64,000 bases of DNA from contig NZ_JAUOEM010000001.1 of the NCBI RefSeq assembly GCF_030540875.1, forward strand, positions 558,001 through 622,000, written 5' to 3'. The notes below the pieces were generated by a model. The model searched no databases. It saw only the letters and a program-made list of their open reading frames with translations, and was not told the origin of the DNA. Source of the DNA: Flavivirga amylovorans (GTDB lineage Bacteria > Bacteroidota > Bacteroidia > Flavobacteriales > Flavobacteriaceae). The stretch's first letter is position 1. Every line of letters starts with the position of its first letter. Shown here piece by piece: positions 20,201-29,833 of the stretch. The position numbers and the translations under genes are program-made.

Positions 20201-20220
20201 AGCGATTTGTAAAGGAATAG
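17218..20220 (+). CDS. GH141-like right-handed beta-helix glycosidase with malectin-like module, T9SS-secreted
   Basis: A paralog of the 13002-15989 protein; ATG at 17218 gives a proper signal peptide (start MKKKYFCLICFVLS), so I prefer it to the TTG at 17209. The beta-helix part aligns along its length, including ELDQPGEWYFDVQTSSLYVW and the Asp pair Asp469 (EEGDGGAFYT) and Asp510 (FSDDIDGG), again 41 apart. The C-terminal part differs: instead of the small beta domains there is a galactose-binding-like/malectin-like module (about 755-915, opening YKFDLGTGNSKV), followed by a type A T9SS domain (IYPNPTRGILNISY). Duplication followed by module swapping suggests related but different substrates or binding. 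Confidence 0.65.
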   Translation: MKKKYFCLICFVLSLLLTIQVTAQNELFIAENGSDTNTGTINDPLATLIGARDKARATGAQQIWIRGGRYSYDTTCSLDSQDDGLVISGYQNETVIFDGSRFINAQNFTVVTEQTQLDKLNPIAKGKVQSVQITDPNIIALLTESTAQISINDEMKTLARFPNVGFSHVNNSTINTSGEVNNTMGTYNAPVGPSFRMVESIDADKWNTEITRTKRVGTRGYVSAVWLKEDNRIHSVSGSGDVRLVDGTRYGLGNGGSSRPRRFLVYNILYELDQPGEWYFDVQTSSLYVWFDNPVDQDKTIGVWAGPQLFEINNADGITIQKMTIQNVGKGNNGKGAINVIGVSNNILVAGVRFRFIAAPLTALNFWHDVTNSSAVSCDFYDIPNCTRLYGGEMTSTSISYGNNKIENCHFTQVFSKDFYGKACGINGAGNIFRNNLIHNMNGQPLTHKGVDHLLERNEVFNVGIEEGDGGAFYTGNAIWSHGNTIKHNFVHHIMSVPALIGRAAFFSDDIDGGEFVTENVLYKGGWESIKMNKGAGHNITKNVLLDCHTAIRNGDDSGNNYQTAMNYITNNNTNSNDKNNYVGRMLKAIGIPNWQSGLTTANWSDRIEPFWTNRYSLLQPVVDQYNANNKFGAYECSFDSNLFWSNNTNTRGGSAVVTNSRDIDLSLFEQPDNLNFKFKEPRPTYAPNIPFNNIGLYQDTYRCAIPDKNVYRRNMKLRFEGQASHTNDSYSYANINTRLYYNSGEMVYETIPCADVLPEIAEANEYKFDLGTGNSKVFNDYIRVSNTTKGINFGWTDTSNLESRDRGVTSGVNDLNRDFVMSDQTRVFEARVLNGNWKVLITFGDRDEAHDNMQVKAEGQIIFNDVDSQPAAFFNQIADLDVLDGKLTLEFSDQGGSDPNWQATRIWLRRNGPALSVDNVVLDNQVQIYPNPTRGILNISYHKSIEKASVEIFDNLGRSISKSSIHNGSTINVNSFSTGLYHLKIKIGDRIFNKRFVKE

Positions 20221-20924
20221 ATATAATATTTTTGCCTGTTTGAGATTGACTAAATATTAATGTTTATGGAAGGTTATTATGAAATTAAAATATTTGAAAA
20301 TAAAACATTTAGAATATGGATTTCTAATTGTATTAAGCCCAAAGTAATAAAATAAAAGAAAAATATTTTTCTAAAAAACACTATAAGTTGTTTTTAGGAG
20401 AACTTAAAAGAGAAGTCTAAAGTCGTTTGAAGGTGATTTATTACATAAGTGTCAATTTATTTCAAAATGAACATTTTATAGCTCTATTATGAACACTTTG
20501 AATGCTAGGGAATAGAATCGATTTTAAGAACTTTACTGTATGTAAATATGATTTTTATAAACAAAGCTTAATAAGTACAACATTTAAAACCAATAAAACT
20601 AAAACCAATAAAACTAAAACTAAAATAAATGAAACAAACTAACTAAACAACTCAACTTTTTAAAATAAGATTATAAACTAACTAAACTATCTCTTTTACA
20701 GAAAATTCTCAAATATAACATTTTATAGATACTACTTTATATTTTTTTGTTGAGGGGCTTTTTAATCACATAATCTTTTTAGGAATCAAGCAAAAATTGC
20801 TTTTCTATATTAATAATTCAACAGGTAAATTATATCATAAATAAGATTAACAAATTTAAGTTTTTCTTAGACCTGTAATTGACTAATACACACATATTAA
20901 TTTAATAACTAAACGAAAATAACT
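20221..20924. other. Long leader region of the SusCD operon
   Basis: About 700 AT-rich bases without a gene. It contains an imperfect hairpin at 20371-20397 (CTAAAAAACA and its near-complement), a possible terminator for the previous gene; a 15-base tandem repeat at 20586-20629; and an inverted repeat AAGCAA/TTGCTT at 20788-20802. As the only long gap before a seven-gene operon, it should hold the promoter and the binding site of the hybrid two-component regulator, but I cannot point to either with confidence. Confidence 0.5.
20586..20629 (+). repeat. Short tandem repeat
   Basis: Two exact copies of AAAACCAATAAAACT (20586-20600 and 20601-20615) followed by a partial, diverging third. It lies in the leader of the uptake operon. 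No function can be assigned. Confidence 0.7.
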
Positions 20925-22841
20925 ATGAAATGCGTAAAAAATCTTTTTCTCACAAGTGTGTTGGCATTGTGTTTTTTTGTGACATCTTGCGGAGATGATG
21001 ATGAACAAAATGGTATTGTTATTCCAGATATCCAAGTGTCTATAGCATCACCGTCGGATGCGTCAGAATCTATAGGTTTTAATCCTACCTTTACTTGGAC
21101 AGCATCAGGTGATAATCCAGAAACTTTTAAATACGATTTTTATATTGGAACAGATAAAGATAAACTAGGGTTAAGAGCAGAAAACATTAATAAGTTAGAG
21201 TATAAGATAACTAATAATACGGTTATGAAAGGTGGTATTACGTATTATTGGAAAGTTGTAGCTAAAGATGGGATATATGATAACGAGAGTGACATTTGGA
21301 GTTTCACTACAGCTCCATCATTGTCTGAGCCTGTTTTAATTGGTCCACAAGGTTTTGGTAGAGATGCTCTTAATTTCCAGTGGGAACCTTTAGATGCAGC
21401 ATTAGGAGAAACGTTAACTTACAATGTGTACCTCGGTAGTGAAAACCCGCCAACTGAATTAATTGGAACGGTGGAAGATACAGGCACTTTTGCTTATGAT
21501 GGTTCAGCGTTAACAGAGTTTGATACTTATTATTGGAGCGTAGAAGTTTCTGATTCAGAAAGTATGTCTACAAGTGAGGTTGGAACCTTTCAAAAATTAC
21601 TTGAAGGATATCCGGATTTGCCTTCAATTGTTGCACCTCTTGATAGACAACTTGTTTTTGCTAGAGATGGCGATGTATTACTAGATTGGACAGACTCTAC
21701 AGACCCAGAAGGTGATACCGTAATATATGATTTATATCTTGATACGGTAAACCCACCAATTTCTATAGCGTCTAGTTTTTCTGGAGATTCTCAATTTAAT
21801 CCAACATCAACATTAGTAGAAAACACAAAATATTTTTGGTATGTCAAAGCTAAAGATGCATCAGGTAACTCTTATGATACAGAAATATACAGTTTTGATT
21901 ATTTAGGATCTACAGGGCCAGCAGCACCTACGCTTGAAGAAGCAGTAGTCGATGGTACATTATCTTTAGATGAAGCCATTGTTTGGGGAGCTACATTAGG
22001 AGCAAATTCTCATGATGTATATATAGGTACGTCAAATCCACCTACTACTTTAGTTGCTAGTGATGTTGCTGGAGATGAATATATTGTTAAAAACAAGGAT
22101 ATTCCTGGTAATATAAACGATGTTAGAACATACTATGCTAGAGTTGTTGCTAAAAATGTGGATGGACAAACAGAATCTCCAATTATATCTTTTACGCCTC
22201 AAATGACAGGTGTTTACACAGATGTAAGAGGAGCAGAATCACTTGACTATCCATGGGTGCGTTTAGGTTCTCAGGTAGTGATGACGCATAATTTAAGAAC
22301 AAAGAAGTTGACCAATGGTGATGACTTAGTAAAGGTTGTACAGCCTACAAGTGGAGATTATCCAATAACAGCTTCTACTACAACACTCTATTATGATGAG
22401 CATCCAGTAGATAGCGGTCCTATCTCTGGGTTTCCTACGTTTATGTCTCCATGGAGTGATGGTGCAAACGGTCGTGTTTACTCTAGTTTAGTGCCTCGGG
22501 AACCATTAATAGCACCACTAGGTTGGCATGTTATGAATGATGATGATGTCGCATCCTTACAGAGTGATTTCCCTGATGCATCAGATTTGCTGGATGAATG
22601 GTATGGAGGTACAGATCCTTATGGTGCTAATTTTGTTATAGCTGGTTACCGCTATAATAATTTTAATGCAGGCAGACCTTTGGGGTTCCGTTATGGTGTT
22701 GAAACTGGTAGAACGAGTTTTTGGACTAACGGGGCTGGATCTAATAATGCTTTGGAAATGTATCCGGCAGGTAACTATAGGTACTTTGCACAAGGTAATC
22801 CGCATCTAAGAATGTTTGGTATCAGGTTGGTAAAAGATTAA
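20925..22841 (+). CDS. Surface lipoprotein with FN3-like repeats and C-terminal FISUMP domain
   Basis: A 638-residue lipoprotein (signal ending FFVTSC, then GDDDEQ; the acidic run after the lipidated Cys fits a Bacteroidota surface-export signal). It has four FN3-like domains (about 35-425), each with a YYW/YFWYVKAKD strand. The C-terminal FISUMP-type domain (Fibrobacter major paralogous domain; about 430-638) contains NLRTKKLTNGD, GRVYS, PLGWHVMNDDDV and MFGIRLVKD. As the first gene of the uptake operon it occupies the position of a surface glycan-binding protein. Paralog of the next gene (28-base gap). Binding function is inferred from context. Confidence 0.75.
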   Translation: MKCVKNLFLTSVLALCFFVTSCGDDDEQNGIVIPDIQVSIASPSDASESIGFNPTFTWTASGDNPETFKYDFYIGTDKDKLGLRAENINKLEYKITNNTVMKGGITYYWKVVAKDGIYDNESDIWSFTTAPSLSEPVLIGPQGFGRDALNFQWEPLDAALGETLTYNVYLGSENPPTELIGTVEDTGTFAYDGSALTEFDTYYWSVEVSDSESMSTSEVGTFQKLLEGYPDLPSIVAPLDRQLVFARDGDVLLDWTDSTDPEGDTVIYDLYLDTVNPPISIASSFSGDSQFNPTSTLVENTKYFWYVKAKDASGNSYDTEIYSFDYLGSTGPAAPTLEEAVVDGTLSLDEAIVWGATLGANSHDVYIGTSNPPTTLVASDVAGDEYIVKNKDIPGNINDVRTYYARVVAKNVDGQTESPIISFTPQMTGVYTDVRGAESLDYPWVRLGSQVVMTHNLRTKKLTNGDDLVKVVQPTSGDYPITASTTTLYYDEHPVDSGPISGFPTFMSPWSDGANGRVYSSLVPREPLIAPLGWHVMNDDDVASLQSDFPDASDLLDEWYGGTDPYGANFVIAGYRYNNFNAGRPLGFRYGVETGRTSFWTNGAGSNNALEMYPAGNYRYFAQGNPHLRMFGIRLVKD

Positions 22842-22869
22842 ACTCAAAGAAGAATACAAAATAAATATT

Positions 22870-24774
22870 ATGATGAAATACATAAATAAGATTTTTTTAA
22901 TAGTTATTGTCATGGTTTTTATACCATTAATATCCTGTGAAGATGATGACGAGGCTTTTGTTGAAAAAAAACCAATTATAACATTGGTGTCTCCTGAGGA
23001 TAAATTAGGAAATGTAGATATAGCACCAATGTTTGAGTGGGAAGCCTCAGACCCTAATGAAAGACCTTTGAAATTTGATTTTTTATTAGGTATAGATAGT
23101 ACAAAACTATTTATTCAGGCAGAAAATTTAAAAGAAAATTCTTATACATTAACAGATTATAAGCTTCGTAAAGATGTTACATATTATTGGAGTGTTATAG
23201 CAAAAAATGGTATTGAAAAACAAGAAGCACCTATTAGGAGTTTTACGTCTATTCCAGCACCAGGTGCACCAGTATTAACTGGACCAGGGGCTGATATTTT
23301 TATACGCGATGTTTTAACTTTTGAATGGGAACCAGTGGCAGCAGGTGAGGGAGAAAGCATTAGCTATAATGTATTCTTAGGGAAAAGTAATCCACCTACA
23401 GATGCTATTGGTGTTGTTAATGATGGTAGTACATCTTTTGCATTTGATGCATCAACACTAGACGTTGGATCAGTGTACTATTGGAAAGTAGATGCAACAG
23501 ATTTAATTAATAATTCTTCAAGTGAAATTCGTTCATTTAAAAAACTTGCTTCTGGAGCACCAGATGAACCTTTAATAGTATCTCCAATAGAAGGTTCAGG
23601 TGTAATGGCTGGTACTACATTAGATTGGACCGATGTTACTGACCCAGAAGGAGATGCTGTAAGTTATGATGTATACTTGGATAAATTAAACGAACCTGTT
23701 ACATTGGTAACAACTGTTACAACTAGTGAATATACACCTGTTGGATTAGATGTTAACTCTGCCTATTATTGGTATGTTGTAGCTAAAGATCCATCAGATA
23801 ATTCTACACCATCTCAAATTTCAGGTTTTGCAAATATAGGAGGTAGCCCAGGTTTTCCTCAAATAAATCCTTTTGCAGTCTCAGGTGTTTTATCGTTAGA
23901 TGAGATATTAACTTGGCAAGCAGCAGCAGGAGCTACGTCATATGATGTATATGTGGATACAGTTAATCCCCCTTTAAACTTAGTAGCTAGTGATATTACT
24001 GAAACGGAGTATTTAATTAAAAATACTGAAATACCAAGTGACTTAACAGATGTTAAAACATATTATGCACTTGTAGTGGCGAAAGATGGCGTTGGTGGTG
24101 TAACTAATTCATTTCCTGTAGAATTTACACCGCAAATGACAGGTGTTTATACAGATACTAGATCTGAAGAAGTTCTTGATTATAACTGGGTGAGAATAGG
24201 GACACAAATTTGGATGTCTCAAAATCTACGAACAAAGAAGTTTACTGATGGTGAAAATTTAGTAAAAGTTGTACAACCTACAAGTGGAGATTATCCTATA
24301 ACCGCTTCCTCAACAGAGTCATTCTATGATGATCACCCTGCAACTCAAGGTGTAATTTCTGGTTTTCCAACATTTATGCCGCCTTGGAGTGATGGAGACA
24401 ATGGGCGTGTTTATTCGCACAATGTAAGATCGTCACCTCTTATAGCACCTAGTGGTTGGCATGTTTTAAATGATGATGACATTTCTACTATAATGGCCTA
24501 TGTACCACAAGCCAATGATTTATTAGCAGATTTTCATGGTGGTACAGACCTATATGGAGCTAATTTGATAATAGCAGGCTATCGTTATAATAATTTTAAT
24601 GCAGGAAGGCCTTTTGGTTTCCGCTATGGTGTTGAAGCTGGTAGAGCTTCATATTGGATTGACAATACTGGTGCAAATAATGTGTTAGAGTTGTATCCAG
24701 CAGGTAATTATAGGCTGTTTAATCAGAGTAGCCCACATAATAGAATGTTTGGTATCCGTTTGGTTAAAGACTAG
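22870..24774 (+). CDS. Surface lipoprotein with FN3-like repeats and C-terminal FISUMP domain (paralog)
   Basis: 634 residues, same architecture as 20925-22841: lipoprotein signal ending PLISC followed by EDDDE, four FN3-like domains, and a C-terminal FISUMP-type domain with NLRTKKFTDGEN, GRVYSHN, PSGWHVLNDDDI and MFGIRLVKD. The C-terminal domains of the two proteins are much closer to each other than their FN3 parts, so the tip domain is under stronger constraint. It lies 59 bases upstream of the SusC gene. It probably presents glycan to the SusCD transporter together with its paralog. Confidence 0.75.
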   Translation: MMKYINKIFLIVIVMVFIPLISCEDDDEAFVEKKPIITLVSPEDKLGNVDIAPMFEWEASDPNERPLKFDFLLGIDSTKLFIQAENLKENSYTLTDYKLRKDVTYYWSVIAKNGIEKQEAPIRSFTSIPAPGAPVLTGPGADIFIRDVLTFEWEPVAAGEGESISYNVFLGKSNPPTDAIGVVNDGSTSFAFDASTLDVGSVYYWKVDATDLINNSSSEIRSFKKLASGAPDEPLIVSPIEGSGVMAGTTLDWTDVTDPEGDAVSYDVYLDKLNEPVTLVTTVTTSEYTPVGLDVNSAYYWYVVAKDPSDNSTPSQISGFANIGGSPGFPQINPFAVSGVLSLDEILTWQAAAGATSYDVYVDTVNPPLNLVASDITETEYLIKNTEIPSDLTDVKTYYALVVAKDGVGGVTNSFPVEFTPQMTGVYTDTRSEEVLDYNWVRIGTQIWMSQNLRTKKFTDGENLVKVVQPTSGDYPITASSTESFYDDHPATQGVISGFPTFMPPWSDGDNGRVYSHNVRSSPLIAPSGWHVLNDDDISTIMAYVPQANDLLADFHGGTDLYGANLIIAGYRYNNFNAGRPFGFRYGVEAGRASYWIDNTGANNVLELYPAGNYRLFNQSSPHNRMFGIRLVKD

Positions 24775-24833
24775 TATTTACACGTAATAATATAATGAGT
24801 AATTAAAAAACTAATTAATTAATATAAAAACAT

Positions 24834-27800
24834 ATGAAATATAGATTAGTATTTTTCTTAAGTAGCTTTATGTTTCTAGGGCAAATAATATTGGCACAGA
24901 ATATTAAAGTTTCAGGAAAAATAATAGACGAAGCAGGTCTCCCTTTAGTAGGAACAACTATAATTACTGCAAATACAGGAAATGGAATAAAAGGAGCGGT
25001 AGCAGATTTTGATGGCTACTATACAATAACAGTAGATACTAAAGGTAAATTGATTTTTTCCTATATAGGATACATTACTCAAGAGATTGATGTTAATGGT
25101 AGAACCGAAATTAATGTTTCGTTATTACCAGACACAGAATCATTAGATGAGGTAGTTGTCGTAGGATACAATAAAATTAAAAAAGCAAATGTAGTTGGTT
25201 CTGTTGCTAGTGTTAAGGGTGAAGCAATTCGAGAAACAGGGCTTACCAATGTATCTCAAGCTATTCAAGATAGGTTACCAGGAGTTTATACAGAAATTCC
25301 ATCAGGGCAACCTGGAGTTGATGATGCAAATATTACTATTAGAGGTGTTTCAAGCTATAGCGATGTAGAAGGTGCTAATGCGCCACTAATTTTGATAGAT
25401 GGCGTTGAAGCTACTGGAGGGTTTTCTCAAATAGATCCTAGTGAAATTGCACAAATTAGTGTATTAAAAGATGCTGCATCTGCCGCCGTATATGGCGTTC
25501 GTGGTGCTAATGGTGTTATTATTATAACAACTAGAAGGGGGCGAATAGGTAAGCCAAGAATATCAACAGGTTTTAATATAACTGCTAAAACTATTTCTGA
25601 TGTTCCACAAAAATTAGGTTCTTATGAGACTTTAATGCTAGGTCAAGAAGCTATTAAAAATGACGGTGCTTATAGTAGTTTAAGACCTCAACGCTTTATA
25701 GATAATTTTTTAGATCCTAATAGAGATCAAATAAAATATCCTGATATAGATTGGTATGATGCCTTAATTAGAGATATTGGTTGGGAGTATAATGCAAGAG
25801 TAAATGTTTCTGGAGGTACAAAATTTGTAAAATACTTTAGTTCAATTAGTTTTATACATCTGGGAGATATATTAAAAACTGAAGATTTTAATGGGTATTA
25901 TGATCCTGAGTTTAATTATGATAAAGTAAATTTCAGAACAAATTTAGATTTTGACCTAAGTAAATCTACGAAATTGGCGATAAATATTTCTGGACGTTCA
26001 GATCTTGTTAAAACACCAGATACAAACTTAGCTAGTGACGATTTTGCCAATATTTTTAGGTTTATAAACATTGCTACACCTTATCTTTTTCCGTTATATT
26101 ACCCAAAAGATTTTGTAGAAGCAAATCCAGACCCTAACTCACCATATCCATCAGACCGTCGTTTGGCAGATGCAAGTGCAGAAAATCCTTTTATGGCAAA
26201 CCCATATAGTACGCTTAATTATTCTGGAATGAGAAAAACAAGGACAGATGTTGTTGATTTTCAAGTCGGGTTAACTCAAAATTTAGATGCTATTACAAAA
26301 GGCCTTAGTGTATCTACTAGATTTAATTATAGTACAACATATAAGTATAGAAAAGAAGAAAGGTATAGACCACACTTATGGTTTTATGATGCACTTGCAG
26401 AAGAATGGAGACCTCAATCTGGACAAAATTATAACACTCTTAATCCTGATTTTAGAAGTACTGGAGGTGAAGATTTTAGATCTATAGCAAGAAACACATA
26501 TTATGAATTTAAAATAAACTATGATCGTAAATTTGGAGAGCATAATGTTGCAGCATTAGGTGTTTTTAATAGATATGAATATGAAAGGTCTATTGCAGGT
26601 ATTCCCGATAAAGGAGAAGAATGGGCAGGTTTGCTTAATTATGATTATAAAGAAAAGTACCTTCTTAGTTTAACTGCAGGTTATAATGGTACAGCTAAGT
26701 TTGCAAGAGGGAAATCATTTGGGTTTTTTCCAGGCTTTTCATTAGGTTGGGATTTGGCTAAAGAAAAAATAATCAAAGATAACCTACCATGGTTAGATGT
26801 TTTTAAAGCCAGATTCTCCTACGGAGAAACTGGTACTACCAAGGGTATTAATGTTGATGACTTTTTATACTTAAGTGGTTGGAATCAGACGTCTATAAAC
26901 TTCGGCTATAATAGGTTTGGTTTACCAATACGAAACGAAGTAGAAAGATGGGCAGAGGTAAAGCTTGGTAATCCAAATGCCACATGGAATACTGTTATTA
27001 AACGTAATTTAGGTTTTGATGCACAATTATTTAAAAGAGAACTTAGCCTAGGGCTTGATTTTTATAATGAATACCGTTCAGGTATATTGATAAAGCTACC
27101 AGTAATTTCGCTTTATCACCCAAGTATAGGAAATAGACCCGATGGGAAGGTTGAAGTACCAAGCTTAAATTTAGGAGAAACTAAAAACCATGGTATTGAG
27201 ATTTCAGCTAATTATCAGCATGTTACTCCTTCTGGTTTACAATACTCTTTTGGGGGATTTGCTACTATTCCAGATAGTCGTATTGTTATAGCAGAAGATA
27301 GAGCCTTAACTCCAGATTATAGGAGACAGCAAGGAAAACCTATAGGCTGGTTGGCAGGTCTGTATAGTAATGGGTATATAAATAACTTTGAAGAAGCTAT
27401 AAATAGCCCACAGTTTGGATCTGTAAGGCAACCTGGGCGCTACTCATATGCAGATTTTAATGGTGATGGTATTATTGACCGGAATAATGATAATGTAGCA
27501 ATAGAAGGAACAAGTCAACCACTAATAACCTATGCTTTTAATGCAGGTATTAAATACAAAGGGTTTGACTTTAGTGTGAGGTTCTTTGGTAAAGACGGGG
27601 TATCGTATTTGTCAAACAATATATTTCCTACATTTAATGGCTCTCTGTTAGAAGCTAAAACTATTCATTTAGATAGATGGTCGCCAGAAAATCAAAATGC
27701 AGCGTTTCCTGCTTTTGGTCATGTATCTTCTAATCAAGACTATGCTACTCCAAGTAATAAGAGAGTGGTAGACGGATCTTATTTAAAACTTCAAAATGTA

Positions 27801-27998
27801 AGGTTAGCTTATAATTTGCAATCAGAGTTTTTAAAGAAGGCATTTAAAATAACAAAAATGAATTTTAATCTAACGGGTCAAAATTTATATACATGGTCTA
27901 ATGTGCCATTTGGTGAACCAGAAGGTGGTAACGGAAGTTCTCAAGGGCAATACCCTATTGTTAAGCGTTTTGTTTTTGGTGTTAATATTGATTTTTAA
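24834..27998 (+). CDS. SusC-like TonB-dependent outer-membrane transporter
   Basis: A 1054-residue protein with a signal peptide (ends IILAQ). An N-terminal carboxypeptidase-regulatory-like domain (about 24-105, VSGKIIDEAGLPLVGTT) leads to the SusC hallmark LDEVVVVGYN. The plug domain (about 115-235) contains LPGVYTEI, PLILIDGVEA and YGVRGANGVIIITTRRG. The rest is the beta-barrel. It imports oligosaccharides across the outer membrane using TonB energy, capped by the SusD protein encoded 11 bases downstream. The length is normal and I see no disruption. Confidence 0.95.
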   Translation: MKYRLVFFLSSFMFLGQIILAQNIKVSGKIIDEAGLPLVGTTIITANTGNGIKGAVADFDGYYTITVDTKGKLIFSYIGYITQEIDVNGRTEINVSLLPDTESLDEVVVVGYNKIKKANVVGSVASVKGEAIRETGLTNVSQAIQDRLPGVYTEIPSGQPGVDDANITIRGVSSYSDVEGANAPLILIDGVEATGGFSQIDPSEIAQISVLKDAASAAVYGVRGANGVIIITTRRGRIGKPRISTGFNITAKTISDVPQKLGSYETLMLGQEAIKNDGAYSSLRPQRFIDNFLDPNRDQIKYPDIDWYDALIRDIGWEYNARVNVSGGTKFVKYFSSISFIHLGDILKTEDFNGYYDPEFNYDKVNFRTNLDFDLSKSTKLAINISGRSDLVKTPDTNLASDDFANIFRFINIATPYLFPLYYPKDFVEANPDPNSPYPSDRRLADASAENPFMANPYSTLNYSGMRKTRTDVVDFQVGLTQNLDAITKGLSVSTRFNYSTTYKYRKEERYRPHLWFYDALAEEWRPQSGQNYNTLNPDFRSTGGEDFRSIARNTYYEFKINYDRKFGEHNVAALGVFNRYEYERSIAGIPDKGEEWAGLLNYDYKEKYLLSLTAGYNGTAKFARGKSFGFFPGFSLGWDLAKEKIIKDNLPWLDVFKARFSYGETGTTKGINVDDFLYLSGWNQTSINFGYNRFGLPIRNEVERWAEVKLGNPNATWNTVIKRNLGFDAQLFKRELSLGLDFYNEYRSGILIKLPVISLYHPSIGNRPDGKVEVPSLNLGETKNHGIEISANYQHVTPSGLQYSFGGFATIPDSRIVIAEDRALTPDYRRQQGKPIGWLAGLYSNGYINNFEEAINSPQFGSVRQPGRYSYADFNGDGIIDRNNDNVAIEGTSQPLITYAFNAGIKYKGFDFSVRFFGKDGVSYLSNNIFPTFNGSLLEAKTIHLDRWSPENQNAAFPAFGHVSSNQDYATPSNKRVVDGSYLKLQNVRLAYNLQSEFLKKAFKITKMNFNLTGQNLYTWSNVPFGEPEGGNGSSQGQYPIVKRFVFGVNIDF

Positions 27999-28009
27999 TA
28001 GTATAAGTT

Positions 28010-29803
28010 ATGATAAATAAAAAAAATATAGTTCTAGTTTTATTTTCTGTTTTTGCATTAACGGCTTGTGAAGATTATTTAGATATTGAAAATACAGGTA
28101 GTCAGTTAGCTACAGAAGATGAGGTATGGCAGTCCCGATCAGCAATTAACTCAATTCCCTTGAGGTTTTATGATACCATGGAGTGGATGGCAGAGATACG
28201 ATTAGACTCTAGAGGAGGTCTTAAAAGACAAGAACAAGAAACAGGAAAGAACTATGGTAATATTGAAGTATTTTCTGGTGATTGTATTTTTTTAAGACCC
28301 CGTGCAGTTCATGATTTAATATATAAAGGTGATTATGTTCAAGCACAGAATCAAATTTTTGCAAACCCAGATATTAATTGGGTGTGGTATAATAGTTGGG
28401 AGTGTGTATTCTTGGCAAACCAAATTTTAGATAGAATAGATGGTGTAACAACAGATATTATGCCACAACGAGAAATAGATCAAATAAAAGGAGAAGCTTA
28501 TTTGTTCAGAGCCTTTGCATACCATGAGCTACATAAGCGATGGGGAACAATGCCTTACTTTAAATTTAGAATATTTCCAGGTTCAGATTTAAATTTACCA
28601 AGACCCACAAACAAAGAATTAATCGCGGATATTGTTGCAGATCTAGATCAAGCTATTGCCATATTACCTGAGGTAAGTTATCTTAATGATGCTGAAAACA
28701 TGGGCCGTATGGGAAAAGCGGCAGCTATGGCCTTAAAATCTAGAGCATTAACAATTGCAGCAAGCCCAAACTCTACTTTAAATAATCAAAAAGATACAGA
28801 ACTATGGGAACAGGCTGCTGCTGCTGCTTGGGATGTTATTCAGCTATCTCAAACATCAGATAAAGTAGGATTGTATGAAGGTGATTATAATGAGATTTTT
28901 AGTACATTACCTGGGACTATAGAAGGTTTATGGCCAAGGTTTGATGCTAAGAAGACACCAAATATATATCAATTGACTTGGCAGTGGCAAAATGTTTACT
29001 CAGGTGCTACAGGGTTATCACCTTCGCAAGAGGTAATCGATAGATTTGAGACCGCTGATGGTTGGCCAATAAATCATCCAAATTCTAATTACGAAGAACA
29101 AAATCCATACATCAATAGAGATCCTCGTTTTTATAAGGATGTATTGTATCATGGTGCGCCATGGATAAAAAGAGCAGAAGGCGATTTAATTGATATGAGA
29201 ACAGATCCTACTACAGGGGAAGATAGATCGAAACCGCCAACCTTTGGAAACTCTACGACAGGCTATTTGGCAAGAAAACATATTCCAGAAAGGTTTAATA
29301 GAATTCAATATCCAAATAGAACAGAATATACTAATGCGCCTTACATAAGAATGGCAGAAATGTACTTAAATTATGCTGAAGCAGTTAATGAAGCTTACGG
29401 AAACCCTAGTGCTACAGCACCAGGAGCTAGTTTAACAGCTGTTGAAGCATTAAATACCATTCGTAATAGAGTAGGACATGTTAATGTAAGACCTGAGTTT
29501 ACTGCAGATGCAGATGCTTTCCGTGATGTTGTAAGAAATGAATTTAGAGTAGAATTGTGTTTTGAATACCATTCATGGTTTGATATATTACGTTGGAGAA
29601 CTGCCAAAGAAGAAATACATCAAAACAACAAGCATGGTGTTTTTATTATAGAAGATGCGTCTCAACCAACAGGCGTTCGTTATGAACGTTTTGAATTTGA
29701 ACAAAACAGAATATTTCAAGACAGACATTACAGGTATCCGATAAGACAACCTGATTTAGAGATTTTTGAAATACCTCAATTGACACAAAATCCTGGTTGG
29801 TAG
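28010..29803 (+). CDS. SusD-like glycan-binding lipoprotein
   Basis: A 597-residue lipoprotein (signal ending FALTAC, then EDYLDIENTG). It has typical SusD/RagB features: helical TPR-like N-terminal half with GEAYLFRAFAYHELHKRWG, and a C-terminal part with RMAEMYLNYAEAVNEAYG, ALNTIRNRVG, RNEFRVELCFEYHSWFDILRW and the end YPIRQPDLE...NPGW. It forms the lid of the SusC transporter encoded just upstream. Ligand identity cannot be deduced. Confidence 0.95.
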   Translation: MINKKNIVLVLFSVFALTACEDYLDIENTGSQLATEDEVWQSRSAINSIPLRFYDTMEWMAEIRLDSRGGLKRQEQETGKNYGNIEVFSGDCIFLRPRAVHDLIYKGDYVQAQNQIFANPDINWVWYNSWECVFLANQILDRIDGVTTDIMPQREIDQIKGEAYLFRAFAYHELHKRWGTMPYFKFRIFPGSDLNLPRPTNKELIADIVADLDQAIAILPEVSYLNDAENMGRMGKAAAMALKSRALTIAASPNSTLNNQKDTELWEQAAAAAWDVIQLSQTSDKVGLYEGDYNEIFSTLPGTIEGLWPRFDAKKTPNIYQLTWQWQNVYSGATGLSPSQEVIDRFETADGWPINHPNSNYEEQNPYINRDPRFYKDVLYHGAPWIKRAEGDLIDMRTDPTTGEDRSKPPTFGNSTTGYLARKHIPERFNRIQYPNRTEYTNAPYIRMAEMYLNYAEAVNEAYGNPSATAPGASLTAVEALNTIRNRVGHVNVRPEFTADADAFRDVVRNEFRVELCFEYHSWFDILRWRTAKEEIHQNNKHGVFIIEDASQPTGVRYERFEFEQNRIFQDRHYRYPIRQPDLEIFEIPQLTQNPGW

Positions 29804-29833
29804 TTTTACAATAACAAATAATGATTTTTTAAC

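Noticed and set aside
20586-20629. Possible CRISPR or regulatory array
   Set aside because: Only two full 15-base copies with no spacers; a simple tandem repeat.
21283-21300. Additional AGTGACATTT copy
   Set aside because: It lies inside a coding sequence of the PUL; a chance match, and a reminder that the motif core alone is not specific.
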